A stretch of DNA of 64,000 nt. Source: Takifugu bimaculatus (taxonomy: Eukaryota > Chordata > Actinopteri > Tetraodontiformes > Tetraodontidae). Position 1 is the first letter of the stretch. Each line of letters starts with the position of its first letter. Of this stretch, positions 63,800 to 64,000 are shown one piece after another. The stretch spans positions 10,643,649-10,707,648 of the forward strand of contig CP034980.1 in the NCBI GenBank assembly GCA_004026145.2, written 5' to 3'. The position numbers and the translations under genes were made by a program. Under the pieces are notes generated by a model. That model was given only the letters and a program-made list of their open reading frames with translations, ran no database searches and was not told the DNA's origin.

Positions 63800-64000
63800 T
63801 GGTTGGTGAGAGCTCTGTGAATGGGGCTGCTCCCAGAAGCAGCAGGATTGCTCCCAGGACCACCTGAACCAGACCCATGCTAAAAACTGAGAGCAGTTCT
63901 GCTGATTCCTTCACAAGGTTGAGATGCTGGCACCCTATTGATTACCAGCCTCTTTGTATCGGACTTCCACCGCTCCTCCGTCAGTTCAGGCGGGTCTGGC
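63800..64000 (-). CDS. Short frame with signal-peptide-like start, cut by L2
   Basis: On the minus strand, ATG at 63878 begins MGLVQVVLGAILLLLGAAPF followed by TELSPTSS, which has the form of a signal peptide: a short start, a hydrophobic Leu/Ile/Val core and a small-residue end. It runs about 25 codons to the L2 junction at 63799 and then into L2 sequence. The region before the ATG has no obvious promoter. It may be a first exon of a secreted host protein interrupted or fused by the L2, or chance. I do not recognise a family. Confidence 0.25.

Overview
This window looks like gene-poor, transposon-dense chromosomal DNA of a teleost fish. The evidence is a community of element families typical of ray-finned fish: L2/Maui-like LINEs whose 3' ends contain TCTCC-rich stretches and a GATTGATT-type tail, Rex3/RTE-like LINEs, Rex1/Babar-like LINEs, hAT, PIF-Harbinger and Tc1 DNA transposons, Ty3/gypsy and retrovirus-like pol remnants, solo LTRs, GT microsatellites and GT-AG introns. 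I found no rRNA, tRNA, CRISPR array or operon, and no host gene I can name. Strings of ORFs that look like many genes are pieces of the same few elements broken by stops and frameshifts.

Layout. 0.5-1.0 kb: RTE 3' end. 2.8-3.2 kb: local duplication. 3.3-4.5 kb: retrovirus-like pol remnant split by an AT-rich repeat. 4.5-6.0 kb: L2 3' end with its tail present three times at a 260-bp period. 6.1-7.65 kb: Harbinger element (Myb-like ORF on + and transposase on -), cut by a 112-bp repeat and then by an L2 (7.65-10.5 kb, -). 11.6-12.1 kb: gypsy pol remnant. 16.6-17.8 kb: non-autonomous hAT with a perfect 8-bp target duplication. 18.4-19.05 and 35.36-35.97 kb: two copies of a ~618-bp repeat. 21.7-24.2 kb: RTE missing its 3' end, followed by a hAT transposase remnant. 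25.5-34.8 kb: nested cluster in which a near full-length + strand L2 with an SGNH-esterase ORF1 is interrupted by a - strand L2, itself interrupted by an LTR element, plus a further LINE tail. 37.1-39.8 kb: RTE and L2 fragments. 39.9-43.4 kb: RTE (-) containing a solo LTR. 45.6-47.3 kb: Rex1-like LINE with a 20-nt target duplication. 48.1-50.3 kb: hAT transposase whose first part is inverted. 50.7-55.7 kb: a multi-exon gene or gene-like element. 57.2 kb: retroviral protease remnant. 59.5-60.2 kb: Tc1 remnant. 60.8-61.5 kb: gypsy integrase remnant. 61.5-63.8 kb: L2 (-) containing a solo LTR.

The part least explained by familiar elements is 50.7-55.7 kb. It has a GC-rich promoter-like block with three ATTGG boxes 52-53 bp apart, two minisatellites, and at least ten exon-like segments. 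These encode an ExoX-C-terminal-like segment, a Cys-rich DUF6729-like core and a C-terminal zinc-knuckle-like module. From memory it belongs to a multicopy, uncharacterised fish family. This copy carries an early stop, phase conflicts, a 58-nt insertion mostly copied from 1.5 kb upstream, and a late frameshift.

Because insertions sit inside one another and several target duplications are visible, the order of many events can be read directly. All family names come from recognised motifs and layout, not from a database search.
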